Part shown: one piece after another, positions 19,221 through 27,842 of the stretch
How the letters are laid out: every line of letters begins with the position of its first letter
Numbering within the stretch: position 1 is the stretch's first letter
Source: an uncultured Pelagibacteraceae bacterium
GTDB lineage: Bacteria; Pseudomonadota; Alphaproteobacteria; Pelagibacterales; Pelagibacteraceae
Assembly: GCA_902633535.1 (NCBI GenBank)
Contig: CACPGM010000003.1
Coordinates: 1 to 31,613 of the forward strand
Direction of reading: 5' to 3'
DNA: 31,613 bases
Program-made: the position numbers and the translations under genes
Notes under the pieces: generated by a model
Databases searched by the model: none
Told to the model about the DNA's origin: nothing
What the model saw: only the letters and a program-made list of their open reading frames with translations

Positions 19221-20714
19221 TTAAGATAAAACTGGAATCGTAAATTCAGGACCAGCATTATCTTCAACCCATGTTACAGTTGCAGTTTTAAGCTTAGTGT
19301 AAAATCTTACACCTTCTGGTCCGTGCATTGAGTGATCTCCAAACAAAGATCTTTTCCATCCCCCAAAGCTATGATACGCAACAGGTACAGGAATAGGCAC
19401 ATTAACACCAATCATTCCAATTTTAGCATTTTCAGTAAAATGTTTTGCAATATTTCCACTTTTTGTAAAAACAGCAGCACCGTTTCCAAGCTCATGATCA
19501 TTAACCAAATTTAAAGCTTCTTCATAAGTTTCGGTTGTTACCATACTTAAAACTGGTCCAAAAATTTCTTCCTTATAAATTTTCATTTCAGGTTTTACAT
19601 CATCAAAAATTGTTGGTCCTACAAAATAACCGTTTTCGTATCCTTGTTTTTTAAAATTTCTTCCATCGGTCAATAATTTTGCACCTTCTTTTTCTCCAGT
19701 GTCTATGTATCCTAGGACCTTTTCAAAATGAGCTTTATTATTTAAAGGTCCAAAATCACTTTTTTCATCTGTATAAGGACCAACGTTTAATTTAGCAGTT
19801 TCCTCTAAAAGTTTTGTTTTGATTTTTTCTTTAGTTTGTTTTCCTACACAAACAGCAACAGAAATTGCCATACATCTTTCTCCCGCAGAACCAAAAGCTG
19901 ATCCAATTATTGCGTCAGTTGTTTTATTAACATCAGCGTCTGGCATGATTACCATATGATTTTTTGCTCCACCTAGTGCTTGCACTCTTTTATTATTTTT
20001 AGTTCCAGTATGATAAACATATTCGGCAATTGGAGTTGATCCAACAAAACTAATTGCTTGTACTGTTTTGTTTTCTAACAAAGTATCTACGGCTTCTTTA
20101 TCACCGTTTACAACATTTAAAACACCGGCAGGTAAACCAGCTTCAATTGCTAATTCAGCTAATCTCATCGGACAGCTCGGGTCCTTTTCAGATGGTTTTA
20201 AAACAAAAGTATTTCCACAAGCTATCGAAACTGGATACATCCACATTGGAACCATAGCAGGAAAATTAAATGGTGTAATACCAGCACAAACTCCCAACGG
20301 TTGCCTTAAAGTATGAGAGTCAACGTTTGTTCCAACACTTGTGGAATGATCACCTTTTAATGAGTCTGTAATTCCTGTTGCATATTCAACAACTTCAATA
20401 CCTCTTTGGACAGAACCTTTTGCATCTGGAATAGTTTTTCCATGTTGTTCTGAAACCATTACGGCCAGTTCTTCCATATTTTTTATAAGTAAATCTTTAT
20501 ACTTTGATAAAATTCTAGCTCTATTTATAGGAGTAGTTTTTGACCATTTTAAAAATGCTTTAGCAGAACTTTCAATTGCCATTTCTACAGTTGCTTTACT
20601 TGCTAATTCAACTTCAGCTATTTGCTCTCCAATAGCAGGATTGAATATTGGACCTTTTCTCGATTTTTTATCGCTGTAAATTTTTCCGTCAATAAAGTGG
20701 TTAACTGTTTTCAT
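19221..20714 (-). CDS. mmsA: Methylmalonate-semialdehyde dehydrogenase (CoA-acylating) MmsA
   Basis: Converts methylmalonate semialdehyde to propionyl-CoA, or malonate semialdehyde to acetyl-CoA, with NAD and CoA. 497 residues, the family length. The MMSDH-specific ITPFNFPAMVPMWMYPVSIA (about 146-165), LGGAKNHMVIMPDAD and FGSAGERCMAISVAV with catalytic Cys281 are present; the ERCMA context distinguishes this enzyme from other aldehyde dehydrogenases. It is divergent from the iron-type dehydrogenase across a 152-base gap and precedes the IclR gene. Valine/inositol breakdown genes are not visible nearby, so its partner is most likely the adjacent alcohol dehydrogenase. Confidence 0.95.
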   Translation of the reverse strand: MKTVNHFIDGKIYSDKKSRKGPIFNPAIGEQIAEVELASKATVEMAIESSAKAFLKWSKTTPINRARILSKYKDLLIKNMEELAVMVSEQHGKTIPDAKGSVQRGIEVVEYATGITDSLKGDHSTSVGTNVDSHTLRQPLGVCAGITPFNFPAMVPMWMYPVSIACGNTFVLKPSEKDPSCPMRLAELAIEAGLPAGVLNVVNGDKEAVDTLLENKTVQAISFVGSTPIAEYVYHTGTKNNKRVQALGGAKNHMVIMPDADVNKTTDAIIGSAFGSAGERCMAISVAVCVGKQTKEKIKTKLLEETAKLNVGPYTDEKSDFGPLNNKAHFEKVLGYIDTGEKEGAKLLTDGRNFKKQGYENGYFVGPTIFDDVKPEMKIYKEEIFGPVLSMVTTETYEEALNLVNDHELGNGAAVFTKSGNIAKHFTENAKIGMIGVNVPIPVPVAYHSFGGWKRSLFGDHSMHGPEGVRFYTKLKTATVTWVEDNAGPEFTIPVLS

Positions 20715-20736
20715 TATAAGTTATTTTATAAATCAA

Positions 20737-20763
20737 AGTATAACAGGTTTTTTTTGATTGCAA
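20737..20763 (-). promoter_or_regulatory. Candidate mmsA promoter (leftward)
   Basis: On the minus strand a TATACT box (20742-20737) lies about 20 bases before the mmsA ATG. Upstream are TATTGC (20765-20760; 17-base spacing) or TTGCAA (20763-20758; 15-base spacing). The ATTGCAAT palindrome centred at 20760/20761 overlaps the -35 region and could be an operator, though it is short. Confidence 0.4.
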
Positions 20764-20813
20764 TATGTATTCCTTAAATGAGAAAAATATTATCAATTAA
20801 AGGTTATATGCTG

Positions 20814-20842
20814 TTGACTCCTAATTTTACATAAGTTTAGAT
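20814..20842 (+). promoter_or_regulatory. Candidate promoter for the dehydrogenase/TRAP operon (rightward)
   Basis: TTGACT at 20814-20819 followed after 17 bases by TTAGAT at 20837-20842, about 25 bases before the start codon of the dehydrogenase. A TAGAAT at 20843-20848 is an alternative -10. This is the only larger gap before the rightward genes, so a promoter is expected here. Confidence 0.45.
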
Positions 20843-20866
20843 TAGAATAATTAAAAAGGGGTAAGC

Positions 20867-22054
20867 TTGATTAAAAGAGATAATGTCCGAGTATGTGTGC
20901 CAAGATATATGCAGATTGGCAAGGGTAGCTTAAATCAACTTCCAGAAATTCTCAGTATTATTGGCTCGGTAAAATCTTTATTAATAGTTACAGACAAACA
21001 GATGGTTAAGTTTGGTTATGTAAAAAAACTCCAAGAAATACTTACTAAAGCCGGTTTAAAATCTCATATTTTTGACGATACGATACCAGATCCTACCGAT
21101 ACAGTAGTTTTAAATGGTGTTGAAATATTAAAAAAAAATAAGAACGACGCAGTAATAGGTTTCGGTGGAGGAAGTCCAATCGATACAGCTAAAGCAATAG
21201 CTGTACTTTCTCAATATAGTAAAAATATTCAAGATTATAAGCCTCCATCTACTTTTGATAAAAAAGGACTTCCTATAATTGCTATACCGACAACTGCTGG
21301 TACAGGGTCAGAGGTAACTCATCATTCTGTGATAATTGATACTAAAAGTAATAATTTTGAAAAAATTTCTTGTCGTGGAGAGGGTTTTGTCCCTATTGTT
21401 TCAATAATTGATTATGAATTAACTTTATCAAAGCCGAGGAGACTAACTATAGATAGTGCCATTGATACATTAACGCATGGCATAGAAGCTTATGTAAGTA
21501 AAAAAGCTACGTTATTTTCTGATAGGATGGCTCTTGATACTATTAGATTAGTTCAAGAAAATATCTATGCTGTTGATAAAGATCCAAAAGACCTAAAAGC
21601 TAGAGAAGGTCTTATGTTAGCTGCAACATTAGGTGGCTTAGCTTTCTCTAATGCCTCTATTTGTTTAGTGCATGGAATGAGCAGACCTCTGGGAAGTAAT
21701 TTTAAAGTGCCCCACGGATTAAGTAATGCAATGTTATTACCAACAATAACTGAGTTTTCAATTAATCATGCTAAAAGCAGATACGCTGATTGTAGTAGAG
21801 CAGGAAATTTTTCAGCTCCAGAAGATAATGATGATGATGCATGTTTAAAATTGATTAAAGGTCTCTATAAAATTAATAATGATTTTGATGTTCCTTCTAT
21901 GAAAGGATTTGGAATCAATGAAAAAAATTTTGAGGAAGAGTTAGAAAATATGGCAACTGACGCAGAAGTTTCAGGTGCACCAAACCTCAATCCAAGAGTG
22001 CCTTCTGTAAGTGAAATGGTTGATCTTTACGGAAAAGCATGGAGAGCGTTCTAA
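20867..22054 (+). CDS. Iron-containing alcohol dehydrogenase (group III), probable hydroxyacid dehydrogenase
   Basis: 395 residues. NAD-binding GFGGGSPIDTAKAIAVL (about 98-114), PTTAGTGSEVTHHSVI (about 141-156) and four probable metal ligands: Asp200 and His204 in SAIDTLTHGIEAY, His269 in CLVHGMSRPLG and His283 in VPHGLSNAML. The start is TTG 20867, backed by an AAGGGG Shine-Dalgarno sequence; MIKRDNVRVCVPRYMQIGKG fits the family N terminus. Given divergent mmsA and downstream TRAP genes, I infer oxidation of a hydroxyacid such as 3-hydroxypropionate or 3-hydroxyisobutyrate to the semialdehyde used by MmsA. Other members act on 4-hydroxybutyrate, diols or methanol, so the substrate is open. 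Confidence 0.92.
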   Translation: MIKRDNVRVCVPRYMQIGKGSLNQLPEILSIIGSVKSLLIVTDKQMVKFGYVKKLQEILTKAGLKSHIFDDTIPDPTDTVVLNGVEILKKNKNDAVIGFGGGSPIDTAKAIAVLSQYSKNIQDYKPPSTFDKKGLPIIAIPTTAGTGSEVTHHSVIIDTKSNNFEKISCRGEGFVPIVSIIDYELTLSKPRRLTIDSAIDTLTHGIEAYVSKKATLFSDRMALDTIRLVQENIYAVDKDPKDLKAREGLMLAATLGGLAFSNASICLVHGMSRPLGSNFKVPHGLSNAMLLPTITEFSINHAKSRYADCSRAGNFSAPEDNDDDACLKLIKGLYKINNDFDVPSMKGFGINEKNFEEELENMATDAEVSGAPNLNPRVPSVSEMVDLYGKAWRAF

Positions 22055-22055
22055 A

Positions 22056-22094
22056 ATGAGTTGGGAACATTCTTCAATTTTTAAAACAACTCAT
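22056..22094 (+). repeat. Perfect 8-base inverted repeat before dctP
   Basis: ATGAGTTG 22056-22063 and CAACTCAT 22087-22094 are exact reverse complements across a 23-base loop. In mRNA the stem would hold the ATG of the short ORF. It ends 20 bases before the dctP start and leaves the dctP Shine-Dalgarno stretch (AGAGGGG) free. Confidence 0.5.
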
Positions 22095-22118
22095 ACAAAA
22101 AAAGAGAGGGGAAAATGA
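22056..22118 (+). CDS. Possible 20-codon ORF coupled to dctP
   Basis: ATG 22056 starts one base after the dehydrogenase stop and follows GGAGAG (22041-22046) at a reasonable Shine-Dalgarno distance. It encodes MSWEHSSIFKTTHTKKERGK, and its TGA overlaps the dctP start as ATGA. The placement resembles a translated leader coupled to dctP. The short length means it could be chance; no family is recognisable. Confidence 0.3.
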   Translation: MSWEHSSIFKTTHTKKERGK

Positions 22119-23179
22119 AAAAACTAATAAAAACATCTGTTAGTTTGTTTGCAGTTTTTGCTTTAATGATTACTTTTTCATTACAACAAGTCACTGCAGC
22201 AGAAAAAATTAGATGGAAAGTTCAGTCTACTTTTAATACTGGTTGGCCAGCACTAGGAGATCCTGTTGCTCGTTTGTCAGATACATTAGATAGAGCGACT
22301 GATGGTAGAATTAAATTAAAGGTTTACGAACCTGGAAAGATACTTCCGCCATTAGAGATCTCACCTTCAATTAGTAAAGGTGATTTACCTGCAGCTTATA
22401 ACTACATGGCATATGACCAAGGTAGAATTCCTGCAGCTGTATTATTTGCAGCTGTGCCGTTTGGAATGGAACCATGGGAATACGCAGCTTGGTGGTTTGA
22501 AGGAGAAGGTGCTAAATTAGCGAATGAAATATACAATAAACAAAATATTCAAGTTTTGTTGTGTAGTACAATTGGGCCTGAAACAGCAGGTTGGTATAGA
22601 AACCCTATAACTAGCTTAGCTGATCTTAAAGGTTTAAAAATACGTTTCTCTGGTTTAGGAGGAATGGTTTTAAATGAAATTGGAGCTTCAGCTACTTTAA
22701 TGGCTGGTGGAGAAATTTTTGCTGCTCTAGAAAAAGGAACTCTAGATGCAACTGAATATTCAATGCCCGCTATTGATGAGGTTCTAGGTTTTCATAAAAT
22801 CACTAAGTTCAACCTGTTTCCAGGTTGGCACCAAGTATCAACATCAACTCATTTCATGATCAATTTAGATTTATGGAAAAAAATGGGTGCAGCTGACCAA
22901 GCTTTATTCGAAATGGCTTGTACAGCAGCAGCTATGAGAGCAATTACAACTGGTGAATTTTTACAAGGTAAGCAAATCCAAAGCTTCCCAGGTAAAGGTG
23001 TAACAGCTGCTAGATTGCCTGATAGTGTATTGAGAGAACTACAAAAAGTAAGTGCTAGAGTAATGAAAGAAGAATCTGCTAAAGACGCTGACTTTGCTAA
23101 AGTATGGGCTTCTCAACAAGCATTCATGAAAGAGTATGATGTTTGGCAAAAATGGGGATATTTGCCTCGAAACTTTTAG
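22115..23179 (+). CDS. dctP: TRAP transporter solute-binding protein DctP
   Basis: Periplasmic receptor that delivers an organic acid to the DctQM permease. 354 residues with a signal peptide: basic MKKLIK, a hydrophobic core, and likely cleavage after VTAA (about residue 29). Mature-protein features are RIKLKVYEPGKILPPLEI, GPETAGWYRNPITSLADLKG, LKIRFSGLGGMVLNEIGAS (the Arg that commonly binds the carboxylate) and GGEIFAALEKGTLDATEYS. The GWYRNPI and FPGWHQ stretches resemble the keto-acid-binding (TakP-like) branch, from memory. A good GAGGGG precedes the ATG. It follows the dehydrogenase closely and is separated from dctQ by a terminator-like hairpin. Confidence 0.94.
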   Translation: MKKLIKTSVSLFAVFALMITFSLQQVTAAEKIRWKVQSTFNTGWPALGDPVARLSDTLDRATDGRIKLKVYEPGKILPPLEISPSISKGDLPAAYNYMAYDQGRIPAAVLFAAVPFGMEPWEYAAWWFEGEGAKLANEIYNKQNIQVLLCSTIGPETAGWYRNPITSLADLKGLKIRFSGLGGMVLNEIGASATLMAGGEIFAALEKGTLDATEYSMPAIDEVLGFHKITKFNLFPGWHQVSTSTHFMINLDLWKKMGAADQALFEMACTAAAMRAITTGEFLQGKQIQSFPGKGVTAARLPDSVLRELQKVSARVMKEESAKDADFAKVWASQQAFMKEYDVWQKWGYLPRNF

Positions 23180-23194
23180 TATTTAATACTAAAA
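23174..23194 (+). repeat. AT-rich hairpin over the dctP stop codon
   Basis: TTTTAGTAT 23174-23182 pairs with ATACTAAAA 23186-23194 around a three-base loop; it spans the TAG stop. It stands 17 bases before the GC-rich hairpin and may help protect the dctP mRNA 3' end. Confidence 0.5.
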
Positions 23195-23211
23195 AAGTTG
23201 ATTATAATAAT

Positions 23212-23246
23212 AAAAGCGGCCGGTTTTACCGGCTGCTTTTGTTTTT
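23212..23246 (+). terminator. Terminator-like hairpin between dctP and dctQ
   Basis: AAAAGCGGCCGG 23212-23223 pairs with CCGGCTGCTTTT 23229-23240 (12 pairs, one G-U, five-base loop), followed by GTTTTT. It is the strongest GC-rich stem seen in the window outside the ffh leader. Its place inside the operon suggests partial termination or 3'-end protection, giving more binding protein than permease. Confidence 0.75.
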
Positions 23247-23260
23247 AAGGAAAAAAAATT

Positions 23261-23830
23261 ATGTCTAAAGACTTTATATCTGTAGGAAGTTCTCTTGATA
23301 AAAAATTACAGCTTAGACACACATCAATCACAAAAAAAATTGATAACTTTGTTTTACAGATCGGGGAAATCTTTAATTGGTTATGGGTAATATTAATTGC
23401 AGTTATTATTTTAAATGTAGTCTTAAGATATGTATTTAAAAATGGGATGATTGAATTGGAAGAGTTACAATGGCATCTTTATTGCATTGGTTGGTTAGTT
23501 GGGTTATCCTCGACTTATATAGTTGACTCTCATGTAAGAGTTGATGTTTTAAGTGAAAGATTAAGTTATAGAAAAAAACTATGGTCTGAATTATTTGGTA
23601 TTTTGATTTTATTTTTACCATTTGTAATTCTTGTTCTTTATTATGCGGTTCCTTTTTTTGAATTATCTTGGACATCAAGTGAAAGATCAACATCAGCAAA
23701 TGGTTTGCCAGCTAGATGGTTTGTAAAAGGTTTTTTAGTAATCAGCTTCTTCTTGTTGTTAATTTCAGGTTTATCTAGAATTACAAGAATAATAGAAACA
23801 CTTCGATTTGGATTAGAGGATAGAAAATGA
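23261..23830 (+). CDS. dctQ: TRAP transporter small permease DctQ
   Basis: 189 residues with four hydrophobic segments (about 38-58, 75-90, 107-128, 150-168). The family feature of a conserved EELQWHLY stretch in the second segment region is present (ELEELQWHLYCIGWLVGLS), followed by DSHVRVDVLSERLS. It forms the membrane complex with DctM. The ATG is 14 bases after the T-run of the terminator-like hairpin, and its stop overlaps dctM as ATGA. The tail after the last helix is charged and cytoplasmic. Confidence 0.92.
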   Translation: MSKDFISVGSSLDKKLQLRHTSITKKIDNFVLQIGEIFNWLWVILIAVIILNVVLRYVFKNGMIELEELQWHLYCIGWLVGLSSTYIVDSHVRVDVLSERLSYRKKLWSELFGILILFLPFVILVLYYAVPFFELSWTSSERSTSANGLPARWFVKGFLVISFFLLLISGLSRITRIIETLRFGLEDRK

Positions 23831-25191
23831 TTTCATTAGTTACAGAATATTTTTTAGCAATTGCCCTGTTTTTTAGTTTTATTACCTTAATATTTTATGG
23901 ATTTCCTGTTGCATGGACTATGGGTGGTTTAGGAGTTCTATTTATATTTATTTCAATGCTTTCTGATAACTTATTTGACACCTTTTATGGTGTAGATTTT
24001 GGATTTGCATCCATGGTTGTTTATAGACTTTATGGTGTTATGGCTAACTGGGTTTTAGTTGCGTTGCCAATGTTTATTTTTATGGGAATAATGATGGATA
24101 AATCTGGCATAGCGGAAGATTTAATGACTGATCTGTCCAAGTTGTTTGGCAAAACAAGAGGTGGACTAGCGATCTCGATTGTATTTATTGGAGTTTTGCT
24201 TGCTGCCTCCACAGGAATTATTGGTGCAGCCGTTGTATTACTAACAATTTTAGGTGTCCCTTTAATGTTAAAAAATAATTACAATCCAGACTTAGCTTGT
24301 GGCGTTGTTTGTGCAACTGGGACTTTAGGAATTCTTATACCCCCTAGTATTATGTTAGTAATTATGGGAGACCAAGTGAGAATATCAGTTGGAGATTTAT
24401 TTATGGGTGCTGTGTTTCCTGGACTCTTACTTGGCTTATTGTACACAATATTTATTGTTGTTTATGCTTATATGAACCCAAAGGCCGCTCCATTACCTAA
24501 AGATGCTGAACCAGTAGATTTCAAAATAGTTTTAAGAGTTTTAAAATCAATCATACCACCAGCTTTATTAATTTTTGCTGTTTTAGGAAGTATATTTATG
24601 GGGATTGCTACTCCTACAGAAGCTTCAGGAGTTGGAGCTTTAGGTGCATCTTTATTAGCTATAATTAGAGGAAGATTATCATTTTCTGATTTGAAAATTG
24701 TGATTAGAAAAACAACTCATACTACAGCATATATTTTTGCACTTTTTGTAGGCGCAACAATGTTTGCATTAATTTTAAGGGGTTTAGGTGGCGATGAATT
24801 AATTGAAGGAGCTCTTAAGGCATTACCTTTTGGAACAAGTGGAGTTGTAATTGTTGTTTTATTTGTTGCGTTTCTTTTAGGTTTCTTTTTAGATTGGATT
24901 GAAATTACACTAATAATTTTACCTTTCTTAGCTCCTGTAATGATGGATCTCGGAGTTGATATGGTTTGGTTTATAGTAATGTTTGCAGTGGTTCTTCAAA
25001 CTTCATTTATAACCCCGCCTGTTGGATTTGCTTTATTTTATATGAAAGGGGTAGCACCCCAAGGTATTTCTATCACAAATATTTATAAGGGCATAATTCC
25101 ATTTGTTATTCTTCAAGTGATAGCAGTTGCGATTGTATTTAATTTTCCTGAAATAGTTACATGGTTACCTAAAGTAGCCTATGGTCCATAA
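23827..25191 (+). CDS. dctM: TRAP transporter large permease DctM
   Basis: 454 residues with about 12 hydrophobic segments; the sodium-coupled transport channel. Family blocks: YGFPVAWTMGGLGVLF, WVLVALPMFIFMGIMMDKSG, GTLGILIPPSIMLVIMGDQV, LFMGAVFPGLLLGLLYTIF, GIATPTEASGVGALGASLLA and FITPPVGFALFYMKGVAP. It overlaps dctQ by four bases. It is complete, unlike the DctM segment at 1-944, with which it shares only family-level similarity. Confidence 0.96.
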   Translation: MISLVTEYFLAIALFFSFITLIFYGFPVAWTMGGLGVLFIFISMLSDNLFDTFYGVDFGFASMVVYRLYGVMANWVLVALPMFIFMGIMMDKSGIAEDLMTDLSKLFGKTRGGLAISIVFIGVLLAASTGIIGAAVVLLTILGVPLMLKNNYNPDLACGVVCATGTLGILIPPSIMLVIMGDQVRISVGDLFMGAVFPGLLLGLLYTIFIVVYAYMNPKAAPLPKDAEPVDFKIVLRVLKSIIPPALLIFAVLGSIFMGIATPTEASGVGALGASLLAIIRGRLSFSDLKIVIRKTTHTTAYIFALFVGATMFALILRGLGGDELIEGALKALPFGTSGVVIVVLFVAFLLGFFLDWIEITLIILPFLAPVMMDLGVDMVWFIVMFAVVLQTSFITPPVGFALFYMKGVAPQGISITNIYKGIIPFVILQVIAVAIVFNFPEIVTWLPKVAYGP

Positions 25192-25208
25192 AATATAAAT
25201 TAATAAAC

Positions 25209-25652
25209 ATGAAAATAACGAATTTAATTTCAATAATTATAAGTATGTTATTTGTAGTAAATTTTGCAAAAGCTGACTTAAATACATCATTAAAAGTGTA
25301 TTTAGATGGAAAAGATTTAGAGAAAGGCTCTACCCAAATATATTTATTGAAAAGATGTAGCGCAGTTTATGCTTATGCATCTGGAATAGTTCTTAAGTCT
25401 GATGCTGTTTCCTCTAAAAATTTTATAGAGATTTCTAACAATTTATTATTTAAATCTGTAGAATTAATGGTTATTGATGAAAATAAAAAACTTGAGGAAG
25501 CCCAAGATGAAGCTGAAAAAAATAGAAAAGAATTATTTAGCAATTACATAGCTGATGGTAAAAAAAATTGGGAAAAAAACAAATCCCACTTTAAAGGGTC
25601 GTATATATCAGAGGATGTGGCTATTTGTTCTAAGCTGACAGAAGAAAACTAA
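25209..25652 (+). CDS. Small secreted protein of unknown function
   Basis: 147 residues. A signal peptide is clear: MKITNLISIIISMLFVVNFAKA, with an AKA cleavage motif before Asp23. The mature ~125 residues are mostly helix-forming and charged, with a Lys/Glu-rich stretch (about 95-125) that may be a coiled segment, and two cysteines, one in LKRCSAVYAYA and one in AICSKLTEEN near the end, which could form a disulfide in the periplasm. It starts 17 bases after dctM on the same strand and could be co-transcribed, but nothing links it to transport. I do not recognise the family. Confidence 0.8.
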   Translation: MKITNLISIIISMLFVVNFAKADLNTSLKVYLDGKDLEKGSTQIYLLKRCSAVYAYASGIVLKSDAVSSKNFIEISNNLLFKSVELMVIDENKKLEEAQDEAEKNRKELFSNYIADGKKNWEKNKSHFKGSYISEDVAICSKLTEEN

Positions 25653-25712
25653 AATAAAGATTTAGATTTTTATTGAATAATTGTGAGTTATGAATAAAAG
25701 ATAATCTCATTC

Positions 25713-26678
25713 ATGAAAAAAAAAATTTCTTTAATTGGTGCAGGTCAAATAGGTGGGACACTCGCACATTTGATCGGAATAAAAGAATTAGTAAATGAGG
25801 TGATTTTATTTGATGTAGCAAGTGGAATTGCAAAAGGTAAAGCACTAGATATAGCCCAATCTTCATCTGTTGATGGTTTTGATGTAAAATTTTCAGGTAC
25901 AGATAATTATAAAGACATTAAAGATTCTGATGTAATTATTATTACAGCTGGGGTTCCTAGAAAGCCTGGAATGAGTCGAGACGATCTACTTGGTATTAAT
26001 TTAAAAATTATTAAACAAGTAGCTGAAGGAGTAAAACAAAATGCACCAAATGCATTTGTTATATGTATTACTAACCCATTAGATGTTATGGTTATGGCTT
26101 TCCAAAAATTTTCTGGCTTGGCATCAAATAAAGTTGTCGGAATGGCAGGGATTTTAGATAGTTCTAGGTTTAAATTGTTTTTATCTTTAGAACTTAATGT
26201 GCCTGTAAAAGAAATAGATGCGATGGTCATGGGAGGACATGGAGATACTATGGTCCCAATGCCCAGGTTTACAAAAGTTTCTGGAAAACCTTTGCATGAT
26301 CTAATTAAAGAGGGCAAAATTTCTCAAGAAAGATTGGAAGAAATTAATCAAAGAACTAGAGATGGTGGTGCAGAAATTGTTAAGTATCTGGAGAAAGGAT
26401 CGGCATTTTATGCTCCTGCAGCATCAGGAGTTCAAATGGCAGAAGCATACTTAAACGACGAAAAGAAATTATTACCTTGTGCTGTTCAATTAAATGGAGA
26501 ATATGGGGTTAATAATGTCTATGCTGGAGTTCCAGTTATAGTAGGAAAAAATGGTGTTGAAAAAATAGAACAGATAGAACTTGATGAAAAAGAAAAAAAG
26601 GAATTCATGCACTCTATAGAAGCTGTAAAAACGCTTTGGGAAGCAGCATCTAAGATAGATCCTGATCTTTCTAAGTAA
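25713..26678 (+). CDS. mdh: Malate dehydrogenase
   Basis: NAD-dependent malate/oxaloacetate interconversion in the TCA cycle. 321 residues of the LDH-like MDH type. NAD-binding [15 protein letters not shown] (about 7-21) with Asp34 in VILFDVASG, substrate arginines in [11 protein letters not shown] (Arg83, Arg89) and Arg152, and catalytic His176 in [13 protein letters not shown]. The arginine at position 83 in the mobile loop supports malate over lactate. A 60-base A/T-rich gap before it has room for a promoter, but no convincing boxes; no Shine-Dalgarno sequence is evident. It heads mdh-sucC-sucD-sucA, spaced by 2, 1 and 34 bases. Confidence 0.97.
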   Translation: MKKKISLIGAGQIGGTLAHLIGIKELVNEVILFDVASGIAKGKALDIAQSSSVDGFDVKFSGTDNYKDIKDSDVIIITAGVPRKPGMSRDDLLGINLKIIKQVAEGVKQNAPNAFVICITNPLDVMVMAFQKFSGLASNKVVGMAGILDSSRFKLFLSLELNVPVKEIDAMVMGGHGDTMVPMPRFTKVSGKPLHDLIKEGKISQERLEEINQRTRDGGAEIVKYLEKGSAFYAPAASGVQMAEAYLNDEKKLLPCAVQLNGEYGVNNVYAGVPVIVGKNGVEKIEQIELDEKEKKEFMHSIEAVKTLWEAASKIDPDLSK

Positions 26679-26680
26679 TA

Positions 26681-27841
26681 ATGAACATTCACGAGCATCA
26701 AGCTAAACAAATCTTAAAAAAATATGGTGCAATTGTTCCAGAGGGAGTTTTTGCACTAACAGTTGATGAATTAGTAGAAGAAGCAAAATCACTAAAAACA
26801 AAAAAGTATGTTTTAAAAGCACAGATCCATGCTGGTGGAAGAGGTAAGGCTGGAGGGGTAAAGATTTTAAATACTATTGAGGAACTAAAACTAGCAGCAA
26901 AAGAATTATTGGGTAAAAAACTTATAACACATCAAACAGGACCGGAGGGACGAGAAGTAAAAAGGCTATATGTTGAAGAGTCTTCAGATATTGATAAAGA
27001 ATTTTATTTATCATGCTTAGTAGACCGAGCTAGTTCAAAAATTGCTTTTATATCTAGTGATCAAGGTGGAATGGATATTGAAGAAGTAGCAAGAAATAAT
27101 CCAGAAAAAATTGTAACAACAAAAATTGAATTAAATAATGAAATTGCAGATGGTGATTGTGAAAAGATAATTAAAATTTTTAATTTAAATGAAAATATTA
27201 AAAGTCAAGCTATCAGTTTAATAAAATCAATATATCAAATGTTTATTAGCACAGACGCGAACATGGTTGAGGTTAATCCGTTAATTTTAACAAAGGAAAA
27301 TAAAATAATTTGTTTAGATGCAAAAATAAATTTTGATTCTAATGCTTTGTTTAGACAGCCAGAAATTGTTGAATTAAGAGATTTGAATGAAGAAGATCCT
27401 GCAGAAATAGAAGCTAGCAAAAACGATTTAGCTTATATTAAATTAGATGGTAGTATTGGCTGCATGGTTAATGGAGCTGGCTTGGCCATGGCAACTATGG
27501 ACATTATAAAATTATATGGGAAAGAACCAGCCAATTTTTTAGATGTAGGTGGTGGTGCATCAAAAGAAAAAGTATCTGCAGCTTTCAAAATAATTCTTTC
27601 AGATAAAAATGTTAAAGGGATTTTGATTAATATTTTTGGAGGCATAATGAGATGTGATGTACTTGCTCAAGGGTTAGTTAACGCAGCTAAAGAGATGAAT
27701 ATAAACGTTCCTCTAGTTGTAAGACTTGCAGGTACTAATTTTAAAGAAGGAAAAGAGATATTAGATAATTCAGGATTAAAATTGATTTCTGCTGAAAATT
27801 TAGATGATGCAGCAAAAAAAATTGTCGAAGCAATTAAATAA
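26681..27841 (+). CDS. sucC: Succinyl-CoA synthetase beta subunit SucC
   Basis: With SucD, interconverts succinyl-CoA and succinate with nucleotide phosphorylation. 386 residues with an ATP-grasp N-terminal domain: [38 protein letters not shown] and [20 protein letters not shown] (metal/nucleotide site), then the CoA-ligase domain with [30 protein letters not shown] and [16 protein letters not shown]. It follows mdh by two bases and precedes sucD by one base. Confidence 0.97.
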   Translation: MNIHEHQAKQILKKYGAIVPEGVFALTVDELVEEAKSLKTKKYVLKAQIHAGGRGKAGGVKILNTIEELKLAAKELLGKKLITHQTGPEGREVKRLYVEESSDIDKEFYLSCLVDRASSKIAFISSDQGGMDIEEVARNNPEKIVTTKIELNNEIADGDCEKIIKIFNLNENIKSQAISLIKSIYQMFISTDANMVEVNPLILTKENKIICLDAKINFDSNALFRQPEIVELRDLNEEDPAEIEASKNDLAYIKLDGSIGCMVNGAGLAMATMDIIKLYGKEPANFLDVGGGASKEKVSAAFKIILSDKNVKGILINIFGGIMRCDVLAQGLVNAAKEMNINVPLVVRLAGTNFKEGKEILDNSGLKLISAENLDDAAKKIVEAIK

Positions 27842-27842
27842 A

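Noticed and set aside
25907..26317. 136-residue antisense frame over mdh
   Set aside because: A shadow of the strongly conserved mdh gene; no recognisable domain and no separate ribosome-binding site.
27804..27842. N-terminal extension of sucD from ATG 27804
   Set aside because: It overlaps the sucC C terminus in another frame and adds a lysine-rich stretch absent from SucD; ATG 27843 gives the normal N terminus.
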